From NCBI GenBank assembly GCA_958298945.1, contig OY282610.1, forward strand, positions 68,259,088 through 68,323,087: DNA of 64,000 bases, read 5' to 3'. The notes under the pieces were generated by a model. That model did not search any database. It had not been told where the DNA came from and saw nothing but the letters and a program-made list of their open reading frames with translations. Made by a program: the position numbers and the translations under genes. Of this stretch, positions 12,201 to 27,200 are shown piece after piece (the stretch's first letter is position 1; every line of letters begins with the position of its first letter). The stretch comes from Atherix ibis. Taxonomy: Eukaryota > Arthropoda > Insecta > Diptera > Athericidae.

Positions 12201-15200
12201 AACTTCTTTTTAGTTTGTAGAGAAAATAACAAAAAAAAAATAAGAATGAGAACGCGGTTCCGTACTGGGTACGAGGGTGCGCCTTGATATTTGCTAGCAT
12301 ATTTATTTCCTTCTTATCTTCAACATAATCAATATTTTTTTTCCCATATAGAACACGAAAGTGTGCTATTTTTTCTATTTTTAGAAAATATTTTATTACA
12401 CCTTATATTTCAATTTTATTGAGTGGCCAAAATTGTTTACTATTTGTTACTACACGACTAAAAATGCTATATTTTCGGTAAAATTGAAATGTGGTTTTTA
12501 ACATGTCCTTTGAGCAAATTAGTAATATGAAAATGTGTAGAATTTTATCACAATAACATAAAATCGAATAAAATAAATTTTGCATTTTTTTTTTTTTGGT
12601 TAAAAGCAGAAGTTAATTTGGTTGCTTGCCGCTAGATGTACTAACAAGATTTCACCACTCACAATCAAAAATAAACAATTTTTTTTAACAAGTAGGATGT
12701 ATCATAACAAAAAATGAAGAAAACTGCTGACAAGGTAAATGAATAAATTGTTCATGGTATTAGTTAAATTTAAAAGGAATTGTCAATTCTATCCGAAATA
12801 ACAGAAAAAAAGAAGCTTTTAAATGGAAGAACGGCCATACCGTAATTTTGTTTTCTCAAAAACAGCTAAAATTCCGTAAGTATAGGCCCAGGGCACGACT
12901 TTTTTCCACTCATTTTTTATAATAATTTCACTTTTAAAACTACAGAAAAAAAAACAAAAAAAAAGAGTAGTTAAAAGTACAAATTGAAATAAAAAATAAA
13001 AATTTTTGTAGTTCTATAATTAAAACTATAGATGTCAGGCACACAACAGTTAACAAGGATTTTTATCAACTCTTTTTTGATTGTTTTTTTTTTTTTAATT
13101 ATATAAAAAATATTTGTATTCAATTTTAATAATTCTTCAAAGTGAAATAGTGCGTTTTTTTTGTCTTTGTTAAAAGCGTTTAATAATATACATTTAAAAC
13201 AACAGGGTTCGGAAGTCTAATTTGAAGTTATTTGGTTCTTGTTTCATTCACAATTCCGCTGGGTTTTTGGCTTCAATAAAATTCGTATCGAACTGTTGTT
13301 ACCTGCTGTGAATTGTTGCCACACAAATAAGGGCTGATTCTGGTTCATTACCACCATTACCTTCTGTGTTCAGGTGGAAGCACAGAACGGCATAGATTTC
13401 TTCGTCATTTTTGTAATAAATTTTTATCTGACGTCGCAAATTTGAAATTATTTCACACAAAAGAAGGCATTGTCGATAAGTTTATCCAAAACAAATTATT
13501 TACTAGTTCACTAGCCGACCTAAATCTAATCTCTAATTTTAAGTCCCGGTCCTAGCGCTGTCAAAATATTTTTATAGTCGTTCAATATGTGTCAGTTTTG
13601 CAAGAAAATTACATAGAATTTAAATTCTATGCAATTTTAAACTGAAAAACGTCACATGACGTTTAATTACCATACTTGACTTAAAAAAAAATTTTGACTT
13701 GACGATTTTCTGAAATTATTCAAGATGACGTTACTGTCCGCACGTTGCGATTCTGTTCGTGGCATAATTCTTATTTTTGTCGTTGCCCCGGCTTGGTGTA
13801 ATGACGAATGGTTGGTTGTGCGGCGGGAATTTCAATTTAATTTAATTGTATTTTGTTCAATTTCTTAGGAGATTTTTTTAAGAATTTTTACTCTTTTCTT
13901 TTTTTTAACAAAATCGTATAAAAAAATTCCCTATTATTACCCAATCGACCAAGATGTAAAAAAAATATTTTTTCGATAAAAATTTCATAATAAAAAAAAG
14001 AACCATAAAAAAAACTGATTATAATTTTGTGATAAATTTCCATTTATAAGCATTTATCTATAAATTTATCAGTGCAATGGCAAGAAGAGACGAAATGGTG
14101 GAAGTATTTTGTGCGCGCATGTGTGTGTGTGTGCTATAAGGCAGTCAAAATGACACTCCTACCTGTTGTCATTTTATTTTATTTTGGTTTTTTTCTCTAA
14201 TCAACATTTTCGAAATTATTTCGCCTTAACTTCTTCTTACCCGAATTTTCGTCTCATTTTTATTAATGTTTCTCACGTTTTCGCGTATTTGATTTTTTAT
14301 GATTCTCTTTTTTCCCGTTCCTACTCGTCCTCCTTCTACTTCCTATTCCCGCTTAAAATATCATAATTTTGCTATTGGTTGAAATAATATTCCTCCTCCT
14401 CCTTCCACTCTCCTTCGTTTATCATGTATTAATTTTTCTATTGGTTGAATGATGTAAGAATTCATGTGATCTCATCCAATCTCAATCAGGTGTGCATAGT
14501 ATGTGGTAAGCACGGCGGTGGCATGCACAATCACTGACGGGTAAAAGAATGACGCCATCTTCGAGAAATTGAAAAATGTCGTCACCACCAGAACGGTATT
14601 CATACAAATTGTTGTTGCCAATATTGTGTCATTGTCATTAAGAATGAAACAAGTTTTTTGTTCTTGTTTTTATTAATATTCATGGCTTATGTTATGATGA
14701 TCTGATCCTGTTTATTCTAACCAAAAATTCTCTTAACAGAAATAATCGAACGATAAATATGATCAGTAAATAAATATTATACAGTTCAGCGAACCGATTA
14801 TGGGTATTTCAGAGTTTTTTTTGGTACATCCACAAACACGTTAAGTTAATAATATTAAATACTGGATCATTTATGTATGTATAAACATAAATTTACATAT
14901 GGAAACGTGATTTTTCACATATTTTCTTAGTAAAAAAAGTCAAAAGTTTCCAATAATAACCCATGACGCAGGTTTTTTTTTGTTAATAGTAAATAATAAT
15001 AATAATTATTATTATTTGTTTTATAATATACACTTTGCCACGCTCAACATACTCATTCGCGTTGCGAAATCTTTTGCTTTTTTTTATGTTTGCCTCTTTG
15101 AATTTGAGAATTAATAAAAATGGCGTCAGATCTTAACTGATCAGTGATTCTCAATATTTTTTTGCCCTTCGAATTTGAAAATTTTGTTTTGTTATTGTAG

Positions 15201-18200
15201 GATTTTTTTTTTGAATAAATTATCTCCTAATTAACTACATTAGTGTTGTTTTTTGATTATTGATTTTTATTTTGGACTATTTCTAATTTGATCATTTTAA
15301 TCAGTCCTTGCCAAACTTTTATTGCATGGCACATTTTTAGAGAATGACGTCATAGTTGAACGTTCAATAAGGGTTTTTAATGTTTGGAGAAATAATAGAT
15401 TGCTGAGTCAATATTGGAAAATTTGTTTTGTTTGCGAAACGAAAATTTATTAAGTAGTCAGTGTTGACGTCATGTAGTTGTCAACATTTTATTTTCTTGA
15501 CATTTATTTATGATTAATAAGATAATTTTTAATACATAAAAAAAATGTATGCTTTTCAATATGTTTAATTTTCTGACATTTGTACTACATATGTATGCAT
15601 GTATATGTGATGGTATCTTAGTATTTTTCCCCTATAAGAAATATACTAGCAATTTCTCAGCCCCCCCCCCCCCTCCTCTCCTTCCCCCTTTTACTCTTCT
15701 CCTAATGTAAATTTGATTAAATATTTTCATAATATTTATTATTATTGATTATCAATAATAATTAATTGAAGTTCGATCATCGTTATTAATTAATTAGTAA
15801 TAAAAAAAATATCCTATAACAGCGAATGGATTCTTTAGGAATTTTTATTTATGAAATTGAGGCTGCATGGGAATTTCATGTTTAATGCTAATAAATAATC
15901 TAAGATTATAGAAGTTGTAAATATGTAGGCCTCTATACAAAAATGCTGTCTATTTATTACTAAAATACATTCGCAAAAACGCACACATATTCGAACATTA
16001 CAGATTTTCGTTTCTGATAAAACATTTAATTATTTTAAATAATAAATTGCTTTTAAATTATTTTACGAATAAAACTATTTCAGAAAATGGATCCAATATG
16101 TATTATAACTATATAATAAAAACAAAATTAAAATTCTTTTTCTTTACGATATCTATCCAAATTAAAAATGCAAACAAAACTTATATTGGTATATGCTCGG
16201 TGTTCGGTAATCGATCACTTCAATGAGAATGGCGTTTTAAAACTCATCGTAAAAAATAAATAACAAACCAAAATATAGTTCCATTTAACATGACCAGGAT
16301 TGCCAAAAATATGAAAGTTCAAATTATATTGCATAAGTGAGTTAAAATTTATATTGGAGACGCTTTCGGAATTCAGAAAACTGGATGTCAATAGTAGTTA
16401 GAAAAAATTCCGCCTATCGTATAAATAGGACCACATAAAATTACGTGTGCATACAAAGAAATATGACGTAAGATCCTATCCAGGGGGAGTTCTTTGATCT
16501 ATGCATCGGCGTTGCCTTAAACGAAAAAAATGTAAAAAAGAACTGGTATTATTAGTGAAAAATCTATGGTCAAAGTGTAAGTGTCAGGAAAATTCTCAGT
16601 GGTCATTGAGTATATAACAGAAAAAACTGTTAATTAAACCGCCCACCCCTCTAACCTCGTTTACAATAAATTTTTGTTGTATTTTTTCATTTCTTTAAGG
16701 TTTTTCGTTCTTTTTTTTTATTGACATTAAACATAACAAAAGCTTGAGAATCTTTCTGAATTGAATAGTTGTTTTTTTTTACAGCAAGAAAAAATAACAC
16801 AATTATTAATGTTGTAATTGAAAACAAAACAAAAAAATCCATTTTTCTACAGCATTCATAGTCTGGGACCAAAGAGAAAATTGGTGATTGTTCGTTTTAA
16901 TTTGAAAATTAACGAAATTTCAATGTGGCGGCAAACGCGTGGGTTTTATGAACCATAAACACATCCGCAATATCACATATGCCATCACTATCTAAACTCA
17001 TCATAAAATATATGTGTATGTACACTTTGGTATGTAAACAATAAACTGCGCGCGCATATGAATTTATATGGAAGGCGTCGACGAGTGTTTAAAAATTGCT
17101 GCTTTACATGCGCATAGCTTGTGTTGAGTACCCCACAATTTCCATTCATCATTTCGATAAGCAATTCAAAAGAAAATTAAAAAAAAATAATATAAATAGG
17201 GAGAGGGAAGGGTGAGTACGACCGTATATGACAAAGTGGGTATATGTACCCATGGTCGGTCGGTAAGTTTTTAACGTTCTTCACTGGAACTGCGACAACG
17301 GCTGTTAATTCTGAACGGTCGTATTGTTGTTTTCTTTATAAATTCCAGTCCATTCCGCACTCCTCTTCCAACAATTTGTATTAGTTTAGAAAAGCCGGCA
17401 TCTAACTGTATTCACACATCTGCAGACACATACAGACGCACATGCAAACATGTTTTATGCAAACACTTAGGATGCATGAACATTGATGGTGGCGTTATTG
17501 ACATAAAATATCGTTGCCATATTGTGGCTATGGTTTTCTATTCCTGTTTTTGATTTTTCTACAGTTTCTGTTCCATTTTTCTTGTGCGGTCTGTTGTTTC
17601 GTCTTCACCAAATACGGAAGAAACCACACACAAACGTACACTGTACGGCAAAATTATGCAAACATTTTGATTTGAGTGGAAAGTCTGAATAAAATTCGGA
17701 AATTTAAATGAAAAAGGGGAACATTATTTAAATTTAAATATGGAAAAAAATTGTTCTTAATGCCATAATTATTATTAAATTAAAAAATATGGAAAAATAT
17801 TTAAATTGATTTTTCGGTCGAAAAAGCCTTATGGCGTTGGATGACAGCTTAGCTTGTATGTCAAATACTGTTCCATCATTTCAAAAGGATCCATATGTAC
17901 TAGTTTTTTTCTGGGACAGTGCTCTCACATTCTTCTGTCTGTCTTATTGCATAGAACTTTTTTTTGGGATTAATATCGAGTCATTGTGATGACCATGTCA
18001 TATTTACCAAAATGCTTTTGTGTTTTTTTTTATTTTTTTTAGATAGTCTACATAATTTTTAACTATTTTTAGGATCCTTTATTAATTATCCAAAGTCCTA
18101 ATGACAGAGCCCCCTTTTTTTATTAGTCCTCAAAATCATAATCGATCCACCACCACCAATCTTGACATTTGGCAGCACGGCGACGCACGTAGAATCTTCT

Positions 18201-21200
18201 TTTGAATGCAATTTTTACTCATTCATCTAGAGTATATTTTTTAAGTGCTAAGCATTTCAGTTGTGAAGGAATAAACCTCAATCTAATAATTTTTTTATGT
18301 TAAGGGTGTAGTAATGATTTTCTTACCGTTACAAGAGTTACTGTTTATGGTGATCCTCCTAGTTGTGTTAATTAGGTGATCCTCGCTTAGACGAGTAATT
18401 TTTTTCCCGTTTTATAGTTCCATGAATCTCACCTTTTTGAATTTATTTAAACTTAGCCGCTTTAAAATAGCGCACACAAATCAATACAAAAATTTCACGA
18501 ATTTTTTTCCACATTTTTAAACTTTTCGTTAAATAATATTTAATAATTTCAATTTTAAAAAAATATGAAGAAAAAAGTATCAAATTATAAGTAAAATATT
18601 TGGACTTCCCAAACAGCATCAGAAAAATTTTGGATGGCCACTTTTGGTAAAAAAAATTTGACCCTGTAATGGCAAAAAAGGGACATAAATGGAAATTAGG
18701 AATATTTCAGGAAATAACAAAATATTTAAACAGTTACTCAATTCTAATTTACCCATCTTTATTATATAAGACATCAAAAGACATAATAGAAATTTTTGAT
18801 TTATTAAGACTTTTTTATCAAAAATTTCTACATAATCGTATACTTTTGGCCGGCAGTGTACATACATATGGGTTATATTGAATCACAAATCTTCGTGGAG
18901 AGGCTTTTTCTCGATTTTCATAATTATTTCGGTGGGGTAGAATTTAGGTCATTAGCTTCATATTTTCTATATTTACTAAACGACTTACAAGTGCATTATT
19001 TTTTGTAAAAAAATCTATTGTAAACAAAAATTATGTATTTGCCCCTTAATAGTTTTATGCTTACCATTTTCGTTATAAATTATTACTTTTTCCCTTTGGC
19101 ATCAACTATTTTAATTTTGCTTGTAAATATTTCCTTCTCTCCCAAAATTTCCTTAATTCAAATAGAAGAAAATAAATCTAAACAGTTTGATTTTCTTCTT
19201 TGTTTGGGGAAGAAATCAGCCCCCCCCGCCGCCGCAACTGCTGCGCATGTGGAAGCGGCGATTTAGATTCTCAGCAAGAGTCAAAATGGTTTCTTAAAAA
19301 CTACAACGACGCTTAGCATAGTTTACTCTATGCTAAGGGAACAATACTGAGTTTACTCACACATAAACAATAAAAACTGAGTTTATTCACACATAAACAA
19401 TCCTGACAAAAAAATGACACTTCACATAACCAACGAAGTCGCAAAACCTTAGATTAAAGAAGGACTGGATAGGCCTCTACACAAAAATTCTGTCCAAATT
19501 TTGTTGGTAATACATTCATAGAACGCACACACATGCAATACAACAGAAACGGCGTAAATCATTGGGGGCCAATTTAAAAGTTCAGTATGCGATTGAAGCG
19601 GTTCGTTTAAAACCATTTTAATGTGTGATATCAGTTACACATCCACGTATGCGTAAAGAAGTAGCTTTTTAATATTGTGGGTCTTGTTTGATGGAATTAG
19701 TTTTGTTAATATGCAATAAAACACAGTATTCTATTTTTAAATATTTATTTATTTATTATGTATTTTCATTTTATTTATTTCACTGTATATTATTTATTAA
19801 AACAGAATTTTTAAAGTGGGGAATAGTATATAAAAATATGAATTGTAGGTTATTTGATTATATGAAAGCAATTATGTGCACAATAAGATGTTAATCGTAT
19901 ACAACATTAAAGGAAATGCTTTAAAACTAAATTACAATATGAAAAATTTAATGTACTTAAAAAATTAATAACTAATATTCTAAAAATAAAGAAAACAATA
20001 TTATTTAGTAAATGCATTATAATATGGTCTAATAGAGCAATCAAAACAAATTTATTTAAATAATAAGCTTACCGAAGAATAAACTTTATTTATTTTATGT
20101 TAACACAATGAAAACAGCAATGGAAAATAGACAGAAAAATTCGGTCCCTTAAACTTTCTTACACACACTTTATATACACCGGCACTGTACTATTTTATGG
20201 TAAACATTGAACTGTCAACATCGGATTCACAAATGACAAAGCTAACCCCCAAGTCTCCACTTTCATGGAGAATTAAAGTTTTCAAACTCTCCGAAAGTCT
20301 ACAAAATTGAGGCGGTTTATATTTGATTGATATTTACGAAATGTATAATAAACCTAAAATAGAATTCCATTTCGTATCAAAAGATTGTACAAAAAATAAA
20401 TATGACCTATCGTTGTATTTAAATTGTATTTTTGTTTCCAGTAAGTGAATTCAAATAAATATAAATTATGCTTTTGCAATTAAATAAATTTCCATTACGA
20501 CACATAGATGGCAGTGGGTGTCATGTCTACATAAACATATCCCCCTAGTAAAAATTTGTACACAAAATTGCGTATACATATACGGTAAGGGCCTATCCAG
20601 GTATTCTTTAATCTAAGCGCAAAACTATCTATTTTCACTTTAGCAACTAGAATCCACCTAACGTAAATTGTATGCGTAACTCCCAGTTCAATGTGCCCAT
20701 TTGTTCGAGGTAGGGTAGATGATGACAGCTACAACTACCGACTAGTAGCAAAATTGGTCCAATGTAAAACGCCTAATAGCTCTTTTAATTGCAAAATAAA
20801 ACTTGACAAATGATAACAATAGCTCTAAAGTTTCCACTTTCATGGAGAATTAAAGTTTTAAAACTCTCCGAAAGTCTACAAAATTAAGGCGCTTTATATT
20901 TGATTCATATTTACGGAATAAATAATAAACCTAAAATAGAATTCCATTTCGTATCAAAAGATTGTACAAAAAATAAAAATTGCCTATTGTTGTATTTATA
21001 TTGTATTTTTGTTTCCAATAAGTGAATTAAAATGAATATAAATTATTCTTTTGCAATTCAATAAATTTCTAATACGACAACTAGATGGCAGTGGGTGTCA
21101 TGTCTATAATTCGGAAACAAAATTGTGTATACATATACGGTAGGGGCCTATCCAGGTATTCTTTAATCTAAGGTTCAATAGCGTACGTTTAGATCGGTTT

Positions 21201-24200
21201 AAAATCGTGTTTGTAAATTAAAAGTTTGTTCTTTAGTGTCAGTCTCGATCGGTTGTCCACCAGTAGTCTAAGGAGTAGTCGGTAACGTCTGTTAAGTTCA
21301 AGTCTTTTTAATGTCGTATGAGCGTTCTAAGTAAATCGTTTGTCTAGGTTTAGTCCCAAGTACCGTACTTTGTTTTTTGATGAAATAATGTTGCCATTAA
21401 GGTATATTGGGATGGCCGGAACGTTTCTCATTTACTTTTACTCTCCACCTCATAAACCAGTCTTGCGAAATTTTTTAAATGGGATTGTAGTTTCTGGAAG
21501 CGATTTTGATATTGGAGTGGGATGCAAGAATAGCGGTGTCGTCAGCAAAGTTGGCGGTTATAGTTTTGGGATTAGTTGGGATTAGTTGGGATGTCAAAGA
21601 TTCCTTGAGGAACACGAGCTGTGATAGGGAATATTTCGGAATGATCAGTATTAATGGTTACTTGGAAATGACGTTGGAAGAGATATGATTTTAAAATAAG
21701 GAAGTATGTGGAGGGAAGGAAGCCCTTCTTGCAGAGATGTTCAGGGTGCCACACTAGATCAAAGACATACGATATATCTATGAACACGCCTGGAAAGTAC
21801 TCTTTTCGCTCAACATTGTTGGGTTGTGGAGTGTTCTGATCGGAAATCGAATTGGTGAGCCGGGATAGTTTTGGCATCTTCAAGGATAGGCTAAAGGCGT
21901 TTTAAGAGGAGTTTTTCAAAGGTTTTTCCAAGGATTGGTAACATGCTGATAGATCTATACTAGGATGGGGAATATTAGGTTTGGATATTATTTTAATAAT
22001 CGAAAATGTCCAAAGTAAGAAAAAATAGGTAATACGAAGAACACAAACAAAAAAATATGTTCAATTTCTTGTCAATTATTTTCTCACCAAGGCGTTATAT
22101 ATGTATATGCTTAGTTCCCTTATTTGGCGAACCCTTAAAAGTACACTGATTATATTTTCGTTGGCTTTTTCATGATTTTCGTAAGCGCTACCCAATTTAT
22201 TGAAAATTTACTTCAAAAGACTGTTAGTTTTCAATTCATTCCTTGATTTATGGCTTGTTTGTTTTTTGATTTTCATTTATTTTGCCCGCTTCATTAATAA
22301 TAATCATTGACAATACCAAAAAACGATAAGGGTCTGACGATCACAAATTCATTTAATCAAATTACTATTTTCTATTAAATTTCCCTCTATAACCCTTTTT
22401 TGATTCTGTTTATTAAATGGTTTGTTGCTCGATACTATCTAACCAGATATCAAGTGATCTTTTATGTCACGACAATCCACGCTCTTTGGGGCAAAATTAA
22501 GGGTGGGAAATACTATTTAGCATAAACGACACAGTCGAATATCTCAAGAAAGATGGGGAAATTATAATTGGGACCCCAGAAAGTTGGTTGGTATCGTGTA
22601 GATATTGCAGATTTGGATAAAAGAAAATTGTATTCGACAAAACTATCAAAACTACCATTATTTTGTAGCGTTACGTCTCATCAGGGGTTGTTAACGTACG
22701 TATTTTGTTTGTAGAATATTTGAAAAAACTTCTTAGATTGGTTGATCTACTTTAGGAAAGATTTTCTTTTTTAATTATTTCAAAGCTAAAGTTATTATTT
22801 ATTATTAACAAAAAAAACAATTTCTCAACATTCTATTTAATGTTTTTTTCTTATACAAAATTTTTAGATTAGACAAGAAACTGAAAGAGTTAGCATCGGC
22901 TGAGAATAATGCCCGTTTATATGAATCTCGCTATGCTGAACTGACGGGAAAACATAATTCATTGCGTAATGACAATAAAAAGGCGCACGATGAAATTAAG
23001 GACTTGGAAGCTGAACTTGACCGTTTAAGAAAACAGCTTGACGAATTGCGTAAGCATTTGGAAGATGAAACTTTGGCTCGTGTCGATCTAGAGAATACCG
23101 TACAAAGCTTGCGTGAGGAACTCACTTTCAAAGATCAAATACACTCACAAGAATTGAACGAGACCCGTACCAGACGACAAGTTGAAATCAATGAAATTGA
23201 TGGACGCCTATCGGAACAATACGAGGCGAAATTGCAACAGTCTCTTCAAGAGCTGCGCGATCAATATGAGGGTCAAATTCGGGCCAATCGCGACGAAATC
23301 GAATTGTTGTATGAGAACAAAATAAAGAATCTTCAAAATGCTGCACTACGCAACAGCAACACCGTTTCAAGTACTGCCGAAGAGCTTCGTATGACTCGTG
23401 GTAAAATCGATTCGATGTCTGCACGTATTTCCGAACTGGAAGGAGCTAACGCCACTCTCAATGTAAGTTCTCGATATTTCTCAGATTAAAAATGTGGTGG
23501 TAATAATTTTTTGAATAATTTCTTGTTCTTTAGTCGCGCATACGTGATTTGGAAAAGGTTATCGAAGCTGAACGTATTCGCCATTCAGAGGAGGTGGCCC
23601 TACTCGAGGGTGAACTACAACGTATGCGAGACGAAATGCAGCAACAATTGCAAGAATATCAGGATCTGATGGACATCAAAGTTTCGTTGGATCTTGAAAT
23701 TGCTGCTTACGATAAACTTTTAAAAGGTGAGGAGTTCCGTCTAAACATAACTCCGTCGAAATCGGCTAACACCAGCTCATTGAGCCAAAGTCAGACATCA
23801 CGTTCGGGTAGAGTTACTCCGGGACGCCGTACACCATCGCGTCTCGTTGGCGGCACCGGCAGTATATCCGTCAAACGTAAACGCACCGAAGTGGAGGAGT
23901 CTGAGGAAAGTAATCTCGCCGAATTCGTTTTAGCCTCAACGGCAAAAGGTGACATCGAAATCTGTGAAGTTGACGCCGAAGGTCGATTTGTCAAATTGAA
24001 GAACAAAAGCGACAGAGAAAAACAATTGGGAGGATGGCAACTAGTCCGTGTTGCTGGCGATAATGAAACAATATTCAAATTCCATCGTTCCGTTAAAATC
24101 GATGGTAATTCAGTCATCACAATCTGGTCATCCGACACTGGAGTCAATCATGAACCGCCATCGAATATTGTCATGAAACAACAAAAATGGTTCGTTAGCG

Positions 24201-27200
24201 ATAATATGAAGACAGGCTTGATCAACGCTGAAGGGGAGGTAATTCATTTCGTTTTTATTACTTGTATTAATCGGTTCATTTTTATTTTTATAACACTTTT
24301 TCTTTACGCTTTCACAGTCTTTAAATGAACTCCACAAAATACTAATATTGATTGATATTACAATAGGAACTGTCCAACCAATTTTATTGGAATATACAAA
24401 ATAAACTTTATCTATTATAATAAAGTATCTCATTTAGAGTACTATCTTACATATATTTAAATGTACGAACAAAGCCCAATTTGCTATGAAGAGCAACGAA
24501 TTCGTAGTATTATTTTCGTTACACCTTGTGGTTTTTTAGGGCTTCACATAACAAATAAATTATGCGAAACTTATCATTAGCTCTGCGAATAGTTTCCAAT
24601 TTGAAGCTCGATTATTTATACCTAAATTTAAGATACACATTTTTTCAGGTTCATCCTGAAAAATTAAAATTATCAATATTCTGATAAAACCAGTCTTTGA
24701 TTTTTTTAAACAAAATTTACACAATTTTAAAATGTTCCTCAAAATTGTAAAATGCTTTATAAATAATATTCCAAAAGTGAACTAAATCCAAATTCACTAT
24801 TGACAATAAATTTGTTTTAAGCTATAAGTAGGCTCCATTTAAAAAAAAAAAAGTTATATAACCAAACGGATTTCTGTAATTTTGTTTTTTAACGGCAATA
24901 ATGACTATCTCTAAAAATAAACTTTGGATATTAGTAATTTTTCCAAAATAATATTAATTATAAATATGTTCTTTTCACATTGTTTTCTTTCTATTAAATT
25001 TTATTTATGCTATCAATAATTATTAGGAAATTGCATCCCTTGAACGTGTTAAGAAACAACTAATGAGTCATACTATTCGCCATCGTGAACATTTGCCAGG
25101 AAGCTCGCACGGTCGTGAGGAAATCTACCATCAGCAGGTACGGTCATCATCGAATGCCTCTCCTTCTGGAGTACGTCGATTTTTCCCTTTTATTTAATTT
25201 AAATATTTCTATATATTTAAAATAAAATAAAAAAATAAAATAAAAAAAATTCAAGAAAACAATAAGGAGAAAGGGAAATAAATTTTAATGATTATAAAAT
25301 GTATTTGGACATAATCTAAAATACAAGTAAAGTAAGTTTTTGCACCAGAAACAAATATAGGAGAGAAAATTATAAGAAAAAGATTATATGAAGAGAAGAG
25401 GAATTGGAGAAGAAGAAAATATGATTAGAAATAAAACATGCAATTAAAAGTCGTATCCAAAATAATATTAGTAAATAACAAACACACTTAAAATATCGAA
25501 TAGCGTTTAGTTGCATTATGTTTCAAAATGTTTACTTTAAAAAATATTTTGTTATTTGTGTAATTTTTGTTCTTTTTGTAATTTGTAATTTTTTTTGTGA
25601 CATGTTATTTTTTGTATTAACAATTTGGTAATACTTAATTTGTATTCTTTTTTACAAGACCATATTTTTTTCTATAAGCTTTTTTCTCTCTCAAAAACTT
25701 CATATTATTATTATATTTTTCTCTCTTTTAAAAAAAATCCATAAAAACGATAGCTTAACAATAACGTACGTATACACACGCACACACATACATAGATACA
25801 TGATTACAATAAAATAATAAACTAATATTAAGTAAAAAAAAACAATTTCAAAATTTAAAAAAAATGATTACATAAAAAAATGATTACATAAAAAAATGTT
25901 GAATGTTTTTCTTTGTTTTGCCGTTCAAATTATGTTTCTTTTTTTGTTTTTCTTTGTGTTCGTTGTATAAAACAAAAACAAAAAAATATGATAAAACGTA
26001 AATAAACAGAAAGAAAGCATAACACACAGACACAAAATTTATTTTATCATTAATAATGTTTACATTCAATTATTATTAATTGATTGGTAATTAATTTAAA
26101 GAAAAAAATTAATATAATGAAATAAAATTGTTATGTATACAAAATGTTAGAGATAAAAATAATAAAAAACAAAATTTAAATAAAAAAAAAAGGTAAAAAA
26201 ATTTCAAAAATCATTAAAGCTTATACATAAGTTGGAAAACGAAAATGAATATATTTTGTTTATTCATTTAATCAATTTATTATATTGCATTTCAAATTAT
26301 ATTTATATATTAATTTTATTATTAATATTAAAAACAAAAATGTGTTCGAAAATAAAACTATTTATTTATTATACTTTTATGGTGAAAGGATTAATTACAA
26401 ACAAGAAAAGAAAATGTTTATATTGTAAATTATTTCAAAAGTTAGATGGGAAAAAAAATGCAACAAAAAAACAAACAAAAAATACGATACAATCTAATAA
26501 AAATCAAAAATTATTTGAAATAAGAATTAAATAATGAAAAAAGAAAAAAAAACAAATTTTATATATACATATATGAGGGTAGTCCAGAATATGCATAAAG
26601 CAAATTTTATATATTCGTATATATGAAAAGAGAAATTTTATATATAAATACAAAAGTAAACAAAAGAATAGAAAAGAAAAATAAACGTTTATTAATGCTA
26701 TTTATAACTTATACTACTACTACTTTAGATGGTAAAAGAAACTTAAATTATGAGAAAATTAAAGAGAAATAATTTAGTACTATATAAAAAAAGAAAAATA
26801 TGAAACAAAATTTTGACATATATAAAAGTTAAACGAAATAATAGTGAAAATAGTAACAGAATTGATGAAAATCAAATGAGAAGCACAAAAAATTATTTTT
26901 ACAAAACACACACACATGCATCAACGAATAATAATTGTATAAAATAGTAAATTTTAAGTATCTTATAAAAGAATCAACAAACGAAAAACAAAAAAAAAAC
27001 AAGTCAGATCAGAATAATAAAATAGATAACCTACCCTCCTAGAATACGGCAAGTATATTCCTTTTGCCACACAATTTTCATGTTACGCATTGTGACATTT
27101 ATATATTATGTAAATAAAATTGTGTTCTGTAGATTGCTGCTATCTTAGACATTAATTTCGGCAATTTATCTTAACTTTAGGCGTTTTCCTTTGGACCTAC

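Larger units (their letters stand above)
8879..15899 (+). other. Lam intron 1, middle part: no gene seen
   Basis: AT-rich intron. Supported structures are a diverged direct repeat (10944-11050 and 11283-11410), two hairpins (12059-12129, 13605-13638), two CRE palindromes (15345-15352, 15465-15472) and a 13-C tract at 15661-15673. The GC-richer island containing the candidate exon runs on to about 8990 and includes CCGGCTGCCGG. No recognisable coding domain was found. Confidence 0.55.
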
